Assembly: GCA_028554755.1 (NCBI GenBank)
Contig: JAPTOF010000002.1
Location: forward strand, 15,873,001-15,937,000
DNA from: Cordia subcordata
Taxonomy: Eukaryota > Streptophyta > Magnoliopsida > Boraginales > Cordiaceae
Direction: 5' to 3'
DNA length: 64,000 nt
This document shows, piece by piece, positions 1 through 11,739 of this stretch. The notes under the pieces were generated by a model that saw only the letters and a program-made list of their open reading frames with translations, was not told where the DNA came from and searched no databases. Numbering within the stretch: position 1 is the first letter of the stretch; the number at the start of each line of letters is the position of its first letter. A program made the translations under genes and the position numbers.

Positions 1-3000
1 TGCCTCGTTAATATTGCAATAGATGAATGCTAAGCAAATAACTAATAAGAACATTTCTCTATCAAATACCATCTTAGTTGCGCAAGCATCAAGATTTCAT
101 CCCAAGAAGCTAAATTGTTGTCTTCCAAATTCAGTAGGCGCAGAGACTCAAATCCTTGCACATTGACAGAAGAAGCTGGCTAGTCAAAAAAATTAAAGAA
201 GGAATTGGTGGGATAAGCAGTCAACATAACTTTATATTTATAAAAATTAAAATTAAAAAAAGAAAAAGAAAAACAAACAAAGAATCAAACTTATGCCACG
301 ACAAAGATTTTCTATTTGGATTGAAGTTCTGTCTTCTGCTCATTCCAGAATAGATCTATACAGTTTGAACTTAATATACAGGTTGTCGGATTTGTTCATG
401 CAAGTAGCGGTACTTTGTCATATGTTTTTAGAGACAGATCCATAAATGCATAGTTTGCCAGTTGGCTCACCATTTTTTGGTAGGAATTCTCTATTCTGAA
501 ATCCAGAAGTTCAAGCCACAACCATATAGTCCTTACAAGACATCCATGAAAATTTTAGATTAAAATAAAAGAATTGAATTTAAATAAAAAAATTTTGGGT
601 TTCTAATGATATAGAAAAACTCACTCCTCTGACTGAAAGATGTTCAATTGTTTAAGTTTATTTTCCCAAGTAAACTCGTGAAGAAGAATCTCATTTTCTT
701 TAGCCAATAATTGCATTGGGTTCACCCCGTTGCAACATGTCCTTGCAGGCATGTCCTTCTGCATCTGTGTAAACAAATTTAACTCTCCATTGCCCTTCAG
801 ATCGTATCAGAAAACATAAATGTTAAAGTTTCCTTACTTGATATGGCTCATGAGTCTGAGCACCAAATGATCTATAATTGAATGTTTTCTGTTTCCTAGA
901 TTCTTGGATTTGTTAAACTTCTAATAGGAATGTGAAAGTTTCATACTTTGAGGATGATCATTTACATAACTTGGTTTGATATACTGACTGGTTAAATTCA
1001 ATTAAGTCCGAGCTTAGCTTACACAGTATATCAAAACAATAAACGAAGGGAAGTGCACACCGTTATTTCTCGTAATTTATTTCCCATTAGATGTAGCTCT
1101 TCAAGGTGTGGTAGAGAATCTTTAAGTACTTCAACCTGCAAAATAAATAAATTACTATGTCCATTAAATTAAAAGAAAGTGAAATGGACATGATACTAGG
1201 CCTTACCTGCCTCCAGGTTATACCCGTATGGTTCAAGACTAGAATTCTTATATTATTTAGCTGAGGCATCCCAGTTACATCATGTGACAGAAGGTTGTTG
1301 GACAAATTGAGAGCTGCAAGAGCTGGTAACTCGTTGCACATAATGCCAATATCCTGGAAGGCATAACCCAAAACTAGCTGTTAAGCTTCAAGTTGCAATA
1401 GCCTTAGCATAACAATTCACAGATCATGAAAGATTTAGCAAATGCATCATAAGTAACATTGAAATGAAAGCAAGGGGAGGAAAAGTAACATCTTTAACTG
1501 TATACTCTTGTGGAAATTGACACCTACACCAGGTCTGATTCTGGATTTCAGGAAGGATGAAAAAAAATCACCTTTCAGATTTTTATTTTATCCTGGTTGA
1601 TGCCTGAAATTTTCTTCTTCTTTTACTCCTAAAAGACATGCTTTGGTAGGTCAAATTTCCAAACTAAGCAAATTCCTTCACCATAAGTACAGTTCCTTAA
1701 CAGAATTAGCAACAATTCTTTATTGAGATTTCCATTAAATGTTTAACTCTTGAAATGATATGAACGATCGCCTGTTAACTAACATATGTCTTGAGGTTCT
1801 GGATGATGTTGACTATTTTTACATATGTGACTATACTAGCCAATCCACTTAAATATATCTGAAGTTTTACATCAGTAGGAATTTTCTGTATCGTCCTCCA
1901 TTAGAAATTTAAGGTAAATTGTATTGACATAAAAAAGAGATGTATTTATCAAATTATTCAAGTATGTCACTAGCAACATACTTGTCTCCCCTTATATTAG
2001 AAAGACTTCAGCATCCAAAATTTAGAGGACAAAATACTACAAACATACTAAGTGGTCAGAGAATCTTCTTTCATTTGTATTACTTATCAGAGTGTGTACG
2101 ATTCCATAGGTCAGAGGATTACAAGCTTCTCTTAGAAGTTCAAGGGGGATTATATGCATAAAATCCATTCCCCTTTCGTTATTTGTTACTTTCTCAATTT
2201 TTTAAAAGTAAAATCTATTACATTCCGTGATATCCATAACATCTTGAAAGCATAAAGCTAAAGTCCTTTATATTGAATGCTGTGACAAGAGATAGGGCAG
2301 GACATACTTTCCAATCAAAAAGCAGATTCCCTCTCAAATCAAGCTCCTTCAAATCTGCCAAGAAAAAATGTATAATTTATGGAGGATTTCTCTGCCACAA
2401 AATTGGAGCAAATAACCACGGAGAAAGAGATCTAAAAGACTACCAAAACTTAACAAAACTTATTCACGGGCAGGCTAACATAAGATTGAAGAGTAATTAA
2501 TTAAAAAAAATAAAGAGTACTCTAAGAAACAGCCTAAAGCTAAAGCCATATGGTGAAAGTATTTCCTAAAACAAGTGTAAAATGCTCACAATTAAATTAT
2601 GAAAACCAAATGGAAAAGGCTTCTTACTTGGAATAGTTGCACTAATATGATCCGAGGCCCCCAAAGAACTAACTCCCAAGTAAGATAGTGCTGCATTTGT
2701 TAACTCCTCAAATCGACTCAGCTTGTCTTGAATTTTCTCTTTACCCAGAAGTTGAATAGACACACGTTTGTTACTCGCAGAAAGAACATACATCTCATCT
2801 GCAACGAAGTAGGGTAAACTATATTAATGCGCAGAATTGATGACTTATGCCACAGCTGCAATTAGGGAAAAAAAACACTCACTTAAAACTACAAAGCAAC
2901 CGATGCAGTCCATTGCAAGAGCAACAATTTCTCCTTTCTAATTTCTATATCCTGTCAGCATTATACTCATTTTCTATATTCAACAGAGATGCAAGTACAT

Positions 3001-3714
3001 GTTTGTAGCACAGGGTACAACACGAAACATACAACATCGAATGCGGACTGTACAACACAAGAAGTACAACATTAGATGCAGAAAGCATAACATAATATGT
3101 GCAACAACAAAAGCAGAGAGTATAACAGGAAATGTCAAACAGAGAGTTAAACATTGATGTACAACACCGAATGCAGAGAGCACAACATAAAATGTACATC
3201 ACTTGATGCAGAGAGTACAACATTTAAATGCACACAACTTGAAGGAGAGAGCAGAAAATAAAATGCACATCACTTGACGCAGAGTGTAGAGCAAACCGTC
3301 CAACAATGACTGCGTAGAGTACAACACAAAATGTACAACAGGGACTGCAGAAAGTACAATACTTCAAAAGCTAATTCATAAAAAGCACTCACCTTCTTCT
3401 TCTTTGGTGGAAGTGCTTCTGTAGCGGAGCTCAAGTGCTTCAAGAAGAGTAATGCCGGGGCTCAAAGCGTGGGCGCGGGCGAACGACGCCGTTTTGGGGC
3501 CTTTAGCTTCGAAATACTTGACGCCGTTGTGGTGCCCGTCGTGCTTGCCGTCGCCGTCATTGTCCCAATCAACGCCGATCCACGTACCAGTGGTCCCCTC
3601 CACCGCGCCGACGTATTTAACGGTCCCGATCCTCCGTGTGTCGCCGACCGAGTGCACTCGCTGGCCGATCTTGAACCCGCCGGAGCCACCTCCCGACTCC
3701 GATGTGCTCGTCAT
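1..3714 (-). CDS. TBCE: Tubulin-folding cofactor E (TBCE), 5' part, at least 6 exons, cut by the left window edge
   Basis: TBCE acts in the cytosol on alpha-tubulin, in the cofactor pathway that builds the alpha/beta-tubulin dimer. Visible coding exons on the minus strand are 3714-3393, 2798-2628, 2354-2308, 1353-1207, 1135-1061 and 179-70. All have GT-AG borders and the phases fit, giving about 290 codons without a stop. Exon 1 holds a CAP-Gly domain (about residues 14-85), with VGDTRRIGTVKYVG, WIGVDWD and a GKHDG motif that fits the GKNDG-type binding loop. The later exons are leucine-rich repeats such as LKELDLRGN, LPALAALNLSNN, NIRILVLNHTGITW and LRLLNLEDN. The start at 3714 is chosen because it directly precedes the CAP-Gly domain. 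The last visible exon ends in a split codon at 70; the rest of the LRRs and the ubiquitin-like end lie outside. The family is clear from the domain order. Confidence 0.95.
3003..3362. repeat. Degenerate minisatellite in TBCE intron 1
   Basis: About eleven imperfect head-to-tail copies of a 29-36 bp unit (core ATGCAGAGAGTACAACAT then AAATGTACAACACTTG) fill most of the 594-bp first intron of TBCE. Copies differ by substitutions and small indels. Short open frames across it on the minus strand only reflect the repeat. Confidence 0.85.
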
Positions 3715-3906
3715 TACCTTGTCAGAAAATCCTCTTTAAATTCGAAAATTTTATAAAGAAAATGATAATAAAAAAAAGAAATGTGAGTTACTGGGCTAAC
3801 GAGTTAAATGGCCAAGAGGGTGTTTGCCTTTGCTTAATTTAGGTAGTTATAACAGTTAGAAAAAAAACACACCCTCGCTTCTTTTTACAATTTACTACTT
3901 GTACAC

Positions 3907-4000
3907 TTAGCATGTTTGGCTTTGCTTATTAAGTGCTTATAAAAGATACTTTTTACTATTTAAGTACTTATAAGCATAATTATAGCCAAACACCCTCTAA
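3907..4000. mobile_element. Short MITE-like foldback
   Basis: The left end TTAGCATGTTTGGCTTTGC and the inverted right end TTAGAGGGTGTTTGGCTAT are imperfect inverted repeats around an AT-rich centre that itself repeats 'aagtacttataag'-like blocks. The GTTTGG core resembles plant Tourist/hAT-type MITE ends. No direct target duplication could be fixed, so the class is uncertain. Confidence 0.5.
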
Positions 4001-5105
4001 GGCCATTTAATTGATAATTATACCTAAATTTGTATTTATAAGCTTTTTATAATTTTGACTATGTAATTTTTATAGTTTACACGTTTATTATAAATTTTTA
4101 TAATTTGAATAAATTACAAGAGTTAGGTTAAACATATTTTACAAATTTACTTCACAAGGTCACTAAATTTTGATGATAAATTATCAAAAGAAATAAAATT
4201 GTAAAAATTAATTTAAATTTAATATTTAAAAAAAATTATAAGACAATGCTTATTAAAAATAGATAAAATGCTAAAAATCAAATTGAATAAGGAGTGAAAA
4301 TAGCGAGTTTGTTGAAGTAAAACTAGATTATGGAATCCTTAAAAAAGAAAGTACAAAAATTGTTGAAGTAAAACTGATATAAGTGCTCTCTATATACAGA
4401 AATAATCAAATTTACTTGCAATATGTACAGAAAAAATAGGGTGGCTATTGGAGTTAGCCTTAACTCTTTAATTCTATATAGCAAAATGACAATGTTTGCA
4501 AAGAAATGAGGAAGATGACTATGTTTCAACTTTGTGTTTTAAAAACACGAATTTAAAATTCCATGTCAACTTTAAATGGAGAAAAAAATAATGACATGGA
4601 ATTAGGAGAAGTTTGTCAGCCTCAAAGATGAACTTCGTGTTTTGGACATTCAAAGATTGACTTTGTGGGTTCAAGATCCGAAGCACTGCTCCGTGAGTTC
4701 AACATCCTAAGTTGAGCAATGTTGCAATAAGAAAATGTCTTCTGTTTTACTAATGTTAAATTTTTTACTTTAAATTTTTTTTTTAAATTATTTTTATAAT
4801 TGTAAAGAAAAAAAGAAATAAAGGGCAACTTAATGTCCTGCGTGTGTGTACTTGAATAATAACAAAAAATATCTTATTTTTTAAAATATGAGGTAGCACT
4901 AAATAATAAGCTTTTAATCATTGCAATGTTAAAATTTTCAATTTTTCAATTTTTTTTTAATTTTTATTTTTAATGTTTTAATTTTTTAAATTTTTAATTC
5001 CTTAAATTTTTTATTTTAAAATTTCTAATTTTTAATTTCTTAAAATTTTATTTTTTATAATTGTTGAGGAAGAAAAAAACACAAGAAAAATTAGTGCATT
5101 GAAGA

Positions 5106-5125
5106 CCCTAAGTTCGAACTTAGGG
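5106..5125. repeat. Perfect 20-bp palindrome
   Basis: CCCTAAGTTC is followed immediately by its exact reverse complement, with no spacer. It lies in AT-rich intergenic DNA about 290 bp before the copia element. No function can be assigned. Confidence 0.8.
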
Positions 5126-5410
5126 CATTGAAATCGCTAAGTTTAAAATCTAGTTGCCTACGTGAAACATGTAATATGTCCTCGGCCTTATTTGAAATAA
5201 AAAAAAAAAGAAAAAAAGAAAGCACAAGTGATTGTGCTACGAGTCCTACTTCAAAATGTCTTTTGTTTTTGCCTGCAAGTCCTTGATACTTTTTTTTATT
5301 TATATACGAACCTTGGTGATGCAAAGTGACAAAAACACCTTTTGTCGGATCAAATTATTATGACTAGATATTAACCTTATTATGTTAACTGTTTTTAAAA
5401 ACCTTCTATC

Positions 5411-5803
5411 TGTTGTGAAATGGACAATCATCAAAAGGAAGAGAGATTTCTTTGGAACAAAAGTCAAGTGGTAAATCTTGACATAGCATGCAATATTTGA
5501 AAATAATATAAAGCTACATGCAAGTTAGGAAAGAAAATTCATACATGACATTTAATGTGATGAAGAAGATTAAGCTTTGCATTAATTGTTTGTCTCCCAT
5601 CTTTGCCTATAAATACCAAGTCTTGGGAGCAATTGAGAGAGGTAAGAAAAGGAGAAGAAGTAGAGAAGGAGTAGTAGTAGAGAGAATTAGAAAGAAGCAA
5701 GAGTGATATTGTATGAGAAAGAGATTATATTCAAGAGTGATATTATATTGTGAGTATATTCAAATTATTGTATACCATATTATATTCAAGTTATTTTATA
5801 ACA
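5411..5803 (+). repeat. 5' LTR of the copia element
   Basis: 393 bp, TGTTGTGAAATGG to TTTATAACA. It contains the probable promoter TATAAATA at 5608-5615. Compared with the 3' copy it has 8 substitutions, 6 of them transitions. Confidence 0.97.
5608..5615 (+). promoter_or_regulatory. TATA box of the copia 5' LTR
   Basis: TATAAATA about half-way along the LTR, at a typical place for the U3/R boundary. The 3' LTR has TGTAAATA at the same place (11539-11546), so only the upstream copy keeps the consensus. Confidence 0.6.
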
Positions 5804-6392
5804 CGCTATCAGCACGAGTCTCTGCCAACGAGGAGTTCTGCAAATTATTAAAAGGTGCACGATCCTACAAAAATTTCGGTAACGATTCTTAGTTTATTTT
5901 TTTGGCATTACATCATATTTATAGCATAAAGTTTTTTTTTCTTATCCTATTTATTTTACATTGCATCTATTCTAGAAATAAAATTTATGTTATATTATTT
6001 CTTTTAGAATAGATTATTGCAATATTCCATCCTTAAAATAATAATGATAAAATAAAATAATAACAAATACCGTAATTTTCTGGAAGACCTAATTACCGTG
6101 ACTTTGAGGATATGATTACCTTGACTTTTGAATATGTGATTATGATGACTTAATTAAAAATAATGATGACTTCTAAGGACATAAACCTAATATAGTTATA
6201 TAACAATTAACTATAATAATTACACAACATGTTATTGACATCTTATATTATATTATTTCATGCTTATAAGTTTCATATGCCATATTTGTAATTTATTCCT
6301 ACATGCTTATATTTATTGATTTACAAGTTACGTCAAGTAAATATAGTATTATTTCACTTACTAATTTATTTTTGAAATATGCTGGATTTATA

Positions 6393-7456
6393 ATGTCAAA
6401 TCTCACGAAGCTTGAATTTGTGGCCCTTGATATTTCTGGAAACAATTATTTATCATGAATTCTAGATGCGGAAATACATCTCAATGCCAAGGATCTTGGA
6501 GAAACAATTAAAGAAGGAAATAGCGCATCTTTACAGAATCGCGCTAAAGCATTGATATTCCTTCGACATCATCTCCATGAAGGGCTTAAAGCTGAATATC
6601 TTATATTAAAGAAACCACAAAACCTTTGGCAAAATCTGAAGGAAAGATTTGATCATCATAAACAGTGATCCTTCCTAAAGCTCGCTACGAGTGGATTCAC
6701 CTGCGATTGCAGGATTTCAAAACTGTAAGCGAATATAACTCCGCTGTATTTAGAATTACTTCACAATTGAAATTATGCGGAGAAAAGATCACTGATGAAG
6801 ACATGTTAGAGAAAACATTCTCTACTTTCCACGCATCTAATATGCTCTTACAACAACAATATAAAGAGCGTGGTTTCAAAAAATATTCTGAGCTAATCTC
6901 ATGTCTTCTTGTTGCTGAGCAAAATAATGAGCTCTTGATGAAAAACCATCAAACACGACCAACTAGCTCAGAACCATTCCCTAAAATGAGTGAAATTGCA
7001 TTTCCTGAGGTGAATGCTACATCATCAAATAATTATGGTCATGAATATGGTCGTGGTCGTAGTCGTGGTCGTGGTCGTGGTCGTGATCGTGGTCGTGGCC
7101 GTAGTTATAGACATGGTAATGATTATAATTTTCACAAGTCAAATAGACCAAATTTCAAAAGACAAGAAAGCCACGATAAAGGAAATTATCCACGACATAA
7201 ATCTTTCCAACGTACTGAAAGTACTTGCTATAGATGTGGCATAAAAGGGCATTGGCATCAAACCTGTCGTACTACTAAACATCTTGTAGATCTTTACCAA
7301 GCTTCGTTAAAAGAAAAAGGAAAAGGTGTGGAGACAAATCTTGTTGAACAGAATACTCAAATGAACTACACGCATCTTGACTGCTCTGACTTCTTTGAAG
7401 ATGCCACTGAAAATATCGAGCAATTGATTGGTGATGGAAATATCCATTTAAATTAA
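6393..7456 (+). pseudogene. Copia gag, broken
   Basis: The nucleocapsid/capsid protein that packages element RNA. The natural start is probably ATG 6393. The frame has a TGA at 6456-6458 where relatives have Trp, and a 1-bp loss near 6660-6664 that moves the rest into the frame open to 7456. The visible protein has the UBN2-type copia gag region, an Arg/Gly-rich tract (about 7045-7110) and one CX2CX4HX4C zinc knuckle (CYRCGIKGHWHQTC, about 7224-7265). It ends in TAA 150 bp before the pol frame, rather than being fused to it as in many copia elements. Confidence 0.9.
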
Positions 7457-7605
7457 TCTTTATATAAAAATAGAATGTTTCTATTATGATTGTCTGTCAT
7501 TTTAATGCTTAATTTTAGGTTGAATGTAATATCTATCTTTTATAACATGAGTGTCATATTTTTGCTAATATTTTTCCATCTCCTTTATTTTTATTGTGAA
7601 AAAAC
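7457..7605 (+). other. AT-rich spacer between copia gag and pol
   Basis: 149 bp, very T-rich, no conserved coding content. The pol frame opens at ATG 7606 in a different frame from gag. No convincing GT-AG intron could be drawn through it. Confidence 0.5.
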
Positions 7606-10600
7606 ATGGATTTGCATCATATCAATGATGGAGAAATATGTTTGCCTGATTGTGCTTCAACACATACTATTCTCAAGAATAAGAAGTATTTCTCCCTGTT
7701 GAAATTAGCTGATGCAAATGTCAATACAATAGCTGGTTCTGCAAAATTAATTGAAGGCTCTGGTAGAGCTTGTGTTTGGTTTCCTAAAGGAACAAAGATG
7801 ATAATAAGCGATGTTTTATACTCAAGTAGATCACAAAGGAATCTACTTAGTTTCAAAGATATAAGAGAAAATGGTTATCATATTGAAACCATGACGGAAG
7901 GCAATAAAGAATATCTCTATATCACATCGCTTATATCTGGCAAAAAGCTTATATTAGAAAAATTGCCAGCGTTATCTTCTGGATTATATTGTACTTATAT
8001 CAATCTTGTGGAATCGCATGCTATGATAAACCAGAAGATAATTGATCCAAAGAGTTTTACTCTTTGGCATGATCGCCTTGGACATCCAAGCGCAATAATG
8101 ATGAGACGAATTATTGAAAATTCACAGGGGCACTCATTAAAGAGTCAAAAAGTACTCTCATCAAATGAATTTTTATGTGATGCTTGTGCTCAAGGGAAAT
8201 TGATTATAAGGTTATCCCCAACTAAAATTGATGCTGAAAATCCTGCATTCCTAGAACGAATTCAAGGGGACATATATGGGCCTATTTTTCCAGCATGTGG
8301 ACCATTTCGATACTTTATGGTATTAACAGATGCCTCTGCACGTTGGTCACATGTCTCCTTATTATCCACTCGAAATATGGCATTTGCAAGACTCCTTGCA
8401 CAAATAATCCGCCTACGTACACAATTTCCGGATTATACGATTAAGAAAATTCGTCTTGATAATGTAGGAGAATTTACATCCCAATCTTTTAATGATTATT
8501 GTACATCAATTGGGATTATAGTTGAGCATCTTGTGGCTTATACACATACTCAAAATGGTTTAGCAGAATCTTTTATTAAACGTCTACAGTTAATCGCTAG
8601 AACACTGCTTATGAGAACTAAGTTGTCTAGTTCTGCTTGGGGACATGCCATATTGCATGCTGCAGCACTGGTTCGGATAAGACCAACTGCTTATCATAAA
8701 TATTCCCCTTTACAATTGGTTTCTGGTCAAGAACCAAATATATCCCATTTAAAAATATTTGGTTGTGCAAAGATATATTCCAATTACTCCACCACAACGC
8801 ACAAAAATGGGACCACAAAGAAGGTCAGAATATATGTTGGTTTTGAATCTCCATCAATCATTAAATATCTTGAACCCTTAATCGAGATCTTTTTACAAAG
8901 ACGTTTTGCTTTGATTGCGGTTTAATGAAACAAGATTCGATATTAGGGGAGAAAAACAAAAGCTGGAAAAGCAAGAAATTACATGGAATGCATCATCTAT
9001 GGCTCATTTTGATCCTCGCACAAATATATCTGAACAAGAAGTTCAGAAAATTATTCATTTACAAAGGATTGCTCATCAATTGCCTGATGCATTCCTTGAT
9101 ACAAAGAGAGTGACTAAGTCACATGTTCCAGCTCGAAATGCTCCCGCTAGAATTGATATTTCAGAAGAGCAATCTAATACTCTAGCAAATAAGTCTACGA
9201 CACGTCAAAAACGTGGTAGACCAATTGGTTCCAAAGATAAAAATCCTCGAAAAAGGAGGGAGCTGAATAAGCAAGTTGGCATTTTCGAGGTTCTTAATGA
9301 TCCTGTAGATGTTGCAAAAACTATTGGAAAGGCAACACCAGTAGAGAATCAGGTACCTGAGTGTGAGAAAAATAGCGAAAATATTGAAAATGAAGAGATC
9401 TCGATTAATTATATCTCTACAGGAAAAAGATGGAACCGAAATGAAGTTGTTATTGATGAAAAATTTTCATATGCAATAGCTACTGAATTGATGATAGAAA
9501 GCGAGGATTATGAACCAAAGTCTGTCCAAGAATGTCGACATAGAAATGATTGGCCTAAGTGAAAAGACGCAATAGAGGCTGAATTAAATTCTCTTACAAA
9601 GCGTAAAGTTTTTGGACTTGTCGTCCAAACGCCTCAAAATGTAAGGCCTGTAGGCTACAAGTGGGTATTCGTGCGAAAACGAAATGAAAACAATGAAATT
9701 GTAAGATACAAAGCACGACTTGTAGCACAAGGTTTTTCACAAAGGCCTGGAATTGATTATGAGGAGACATATTCTCCTGTGGTGGATGCAATCACATTCA
9801 GATATTTAATCAGCCTAGTAATTTGTGAGGGACTTCATATGCACCTCATGGATGTAGTGACAAAGATATTTGTATGGGTCACTTGATAGTGATATTCATA
9901 TGAAAGTCCTGAAGGACTAAATATGCCCAAGCATATAGATCAAAACCTCAGGAGATGTACTCCATTAAATTGCAAAGATCCTTATATGGATTGAAACAAT
10001 CTGGACGAATGTGGTACAATCGTCTAAGTACATACCTCCTAAAGGAAGGATATGTTAATAGTCCCATAAGCCCATGTGTTTTTATCAAGAGATCAGGAAA
10101 AGGGTTTGTTATTATTGCTGTATATGTTGATGATTTAAACATCATAGGGACTATTGAAGAGCTTAAAGAAGCAGTTGCATATTTATGTAAAGAATTTGAG
10201 ATGAAAGATCTAGGAAAAACTAAATTTTGTCTCGGCCTACAGATTGAGCATTTGTCAAGTGGAATTTTAGTCTACCAAAAGACTTATACTGAAAAAGTCT
10301 TGAAGAGATTTAATATGGACAAATCTCACCCATTGAGTACCCCAATGGTTGTTCGATCTCTTGATATAAAAAAGGACCCTTTTTGTCCTCGAGAAGATAA
10401 TGAAGAAATACTTTGCCCTGAAGTACCGTATCTTTGTGCAATTGGTGCTTTGATGTATCTTGCTAATAATACACGTCCAGATATTGCATTTTCTGTAAAT
10501 CTGTTAGCAAGATTTAGTGCTGCACCAACACGAAGACATTAGGCCGGTATTAAACATGTACTTCGTTACCTTCGTGGAACAATTGATATGGGCTTATTGT

Positions 10601-11124
10601 ATTCAAGGCATACACATCCTGCATTAATAGGGTATGCAGATGCTGGGTATTTATCTGACCCATATAAAGGACGATCCCAAACTGGATATCTCTTCACATA
10701 TGGTGGTACAGCTATTTCCTGGCGTTCAACGAAACAAACTATTGCTGCCACTTCCTCAAATCATGCTGAAATCCTTGCACTACATGAAGCGAGCCGAGAA
10801 TGTGTATGGTTAAGGTTTTTAACTCAACATATTGAAGGAGAATGCAACATTTCAGCTAACAAAGGAAGACCAACTATACTATATGAAGATAATACTGCAT
10901 GCATTGCTCAAGTTAAAGGAGGCTACATTAAAGGTGACAAAACCAAGCATATCTCACCAAAGTTCTTCTTTACACATGAACTCCAAAAGAAAGGTGAGAT
11001 CGATGTTTGTCAAATTCGCTCAAGTGAGAATTTAGCAGACTTGTTTACAAAAGCGTTACCTGCAACAACATTGGAGAAATTGGTACACAAGATCGGCATG
11101 CGACAACTCAGAGATTGCTCATGA
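7606..11124 (+). pseudogene. Copia pol (protease, integrase, reverse transcriptase, RNase H), broken
   Basis: In order: a protease with a DCA-ST-HT catalytic region (about residue 14); the GAG-pre-integrase motif LWHDRLGHP with CDAC (HHCC zinc site); an integrase core with its three acidic residues in GDIYG, RLDN and AESF; RT with LKQSGRMWYNRL and an intact YVDDLN catalytic box; and RNase H with GYADAGY, SSNHAE, YEDNTACI and the end motif NLADLFTKALP. Breaks: small indels at about 8875-8920; TGA 9560-9562 for a Trp; frame changes near 9865-9950 in early RT; TAG 10540-10542 for a Trp. The polyprotein is therefore split over at least five open pieces (to 8925, 8915-9562, 9671-9886, 9955-10542, 10588-11124). 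Confidence 0.93.
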
Positions 11125-11174
11125 TTGCCTTCATGAGGGGGAGAATTATACGCACTGTACTTTTTTTCCCTTAG

Positions 11175-11312
11175 CCTAGGTTTTGTCCCACTGGGTTTTC
11201 CTGGCAAGGTTTTTAATGAGGCAGCATAAGACGTATAACAAGGATATAGTACTCTTTTCCTTCACTAGGTTTTTTCCCGTTGGGTTTTTCCTAGTAAGGT
11301 TTTAACGAGGCA
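11175..11312 (+). repeat. Two diverged copies of a ~49-bp motif upstream of the copia 3' LTR
   Basis: 11175-11223 and 11265-11312 both read CTAGGTTTT..TCCC..TGGGTTTT.CCT...AAGGTTTT.AA.GAGGCA. They lie in the untranslated region between the RNase H stop and the polypurine tract. Confidence 0.85.
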
Positions 11313-11332
11313 TATCCTTATGATGAATGTCC

Positions 11333-11341
11333 AAGGGGGAG
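11333..11341 (+). promoter_or_regulatory. Polypurine tract of the copia element
   Basis: AAGGGGGAG directly before the TG of the 3' LTR, the expected position of the plus-strand primer. A similar GAGGGGGAGAA lies about 200 bp upstream (11134-11144). Confidence 0.85.
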
Positions 11342-11734
11342 TGTTGTGAAATGGACAATCATCAAAAGGAAGAGAGATTTCTTTGGAACAAAAGTCAAGT
11401 GGTAAATCTTGACATAGCATGCAATATTTGAAAATAATATGAAGCTATATGCAAGTTAGGAAAGAAAATTCATGCATGGTATTTAATGTGATGAAGAAGA
11501 TTAAGCTTTGCATTAATTGTTTGTCTCCCATCTTTGCCTGTAAATACCAAGTCTTGGGAGCAATTGAGAGAGGTAAGAAAAGGAGAAGAAGTAGAGAATG
11601 AGTAGTAGTAGAGAGAATTAGAAAGAAGCAAGAGTGATATTGTATTAGAAAGAGATTATATTCAAGAGTGATATTATATTGTGAGTATATTCAAATTATT
11701 GTATACCATATTATATTCAAGTTATTTTATAACA
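11342..11734 (+). repeat. 3' LTR of the copia element
   Basis: 393 bp, same ends as the 5' copy. The TATA position reads TGTAAATA. It is followed by the second CTATC target copy. Confidence 0.97.
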
Positions 11735-11739
11735 CTATC

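Larger units (their letters stand above)
3715..5405. other. AT-rich intergenic region upstream of TBCE
   Basis: No gene was recognised. The first 100 bp upstream of the TBCE start must contain its core promoter; a TATAAAA reads on the minus strand at 3755-3749, but it lies so close to the ATG that it may not be the TATA box used. The rest is A/T homopolymer-rich and holds one MITE-like foldback and one perfect palindrome, listed separately. Confidence 0.6.
5411..11734 (+). mobile_element. Ty1/copia LTR retrotransposon, complete but defective
   Basis: A 6324-bp element with two 393-bp LTRs that begin TG and end CA, flanked by a perfect 5-bp duplication CTATC (5406-5410 and 11735-11739). Domain order is gag, protease, integrase, reverse transcriptase, RNase H, which defines copia. 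The LTRs differ at 8 sites (about 2%) with no indels, so this is the youngest datable insertion in the window. The coding region nevertheless has at least three nonsense changes and several 1-bp indels, so the copy is not autonomous. A purine tract precedes the 3' LTR. The sequence just after the 5' LTR contains TATCAGCACGAG; I could not assign the primer tRNA with confidence. Confidence 0.97.

Noticed and set aside
640..790. Possible extra TBCE exon on the minus strand (open, flanked by AG and GT)
   Set aside because: The peptide does not match TBCE, and the flanking exons 1135-1061 and 179-70 join in phase without it.
2945..3223. Cys/Leu/Tyr-rich minus-strand open frames resembling small membrane proteins
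   Set aside because: They are translations of the intron minisatellite.
3452..3756. Overlapping open frames on the plus strand and a second minus-strand frame in the GC-rich TBCE exon 1
   Set aside because: They are shadows of the CAP-Gly exon; GC-rich coding sequence in AT-rich DNA keeps several frames open.
7014..7244. Val/Met-rich open frame
   Set aside because: Other-frame reading of the Arg/Gly-rich tract of copia gag.
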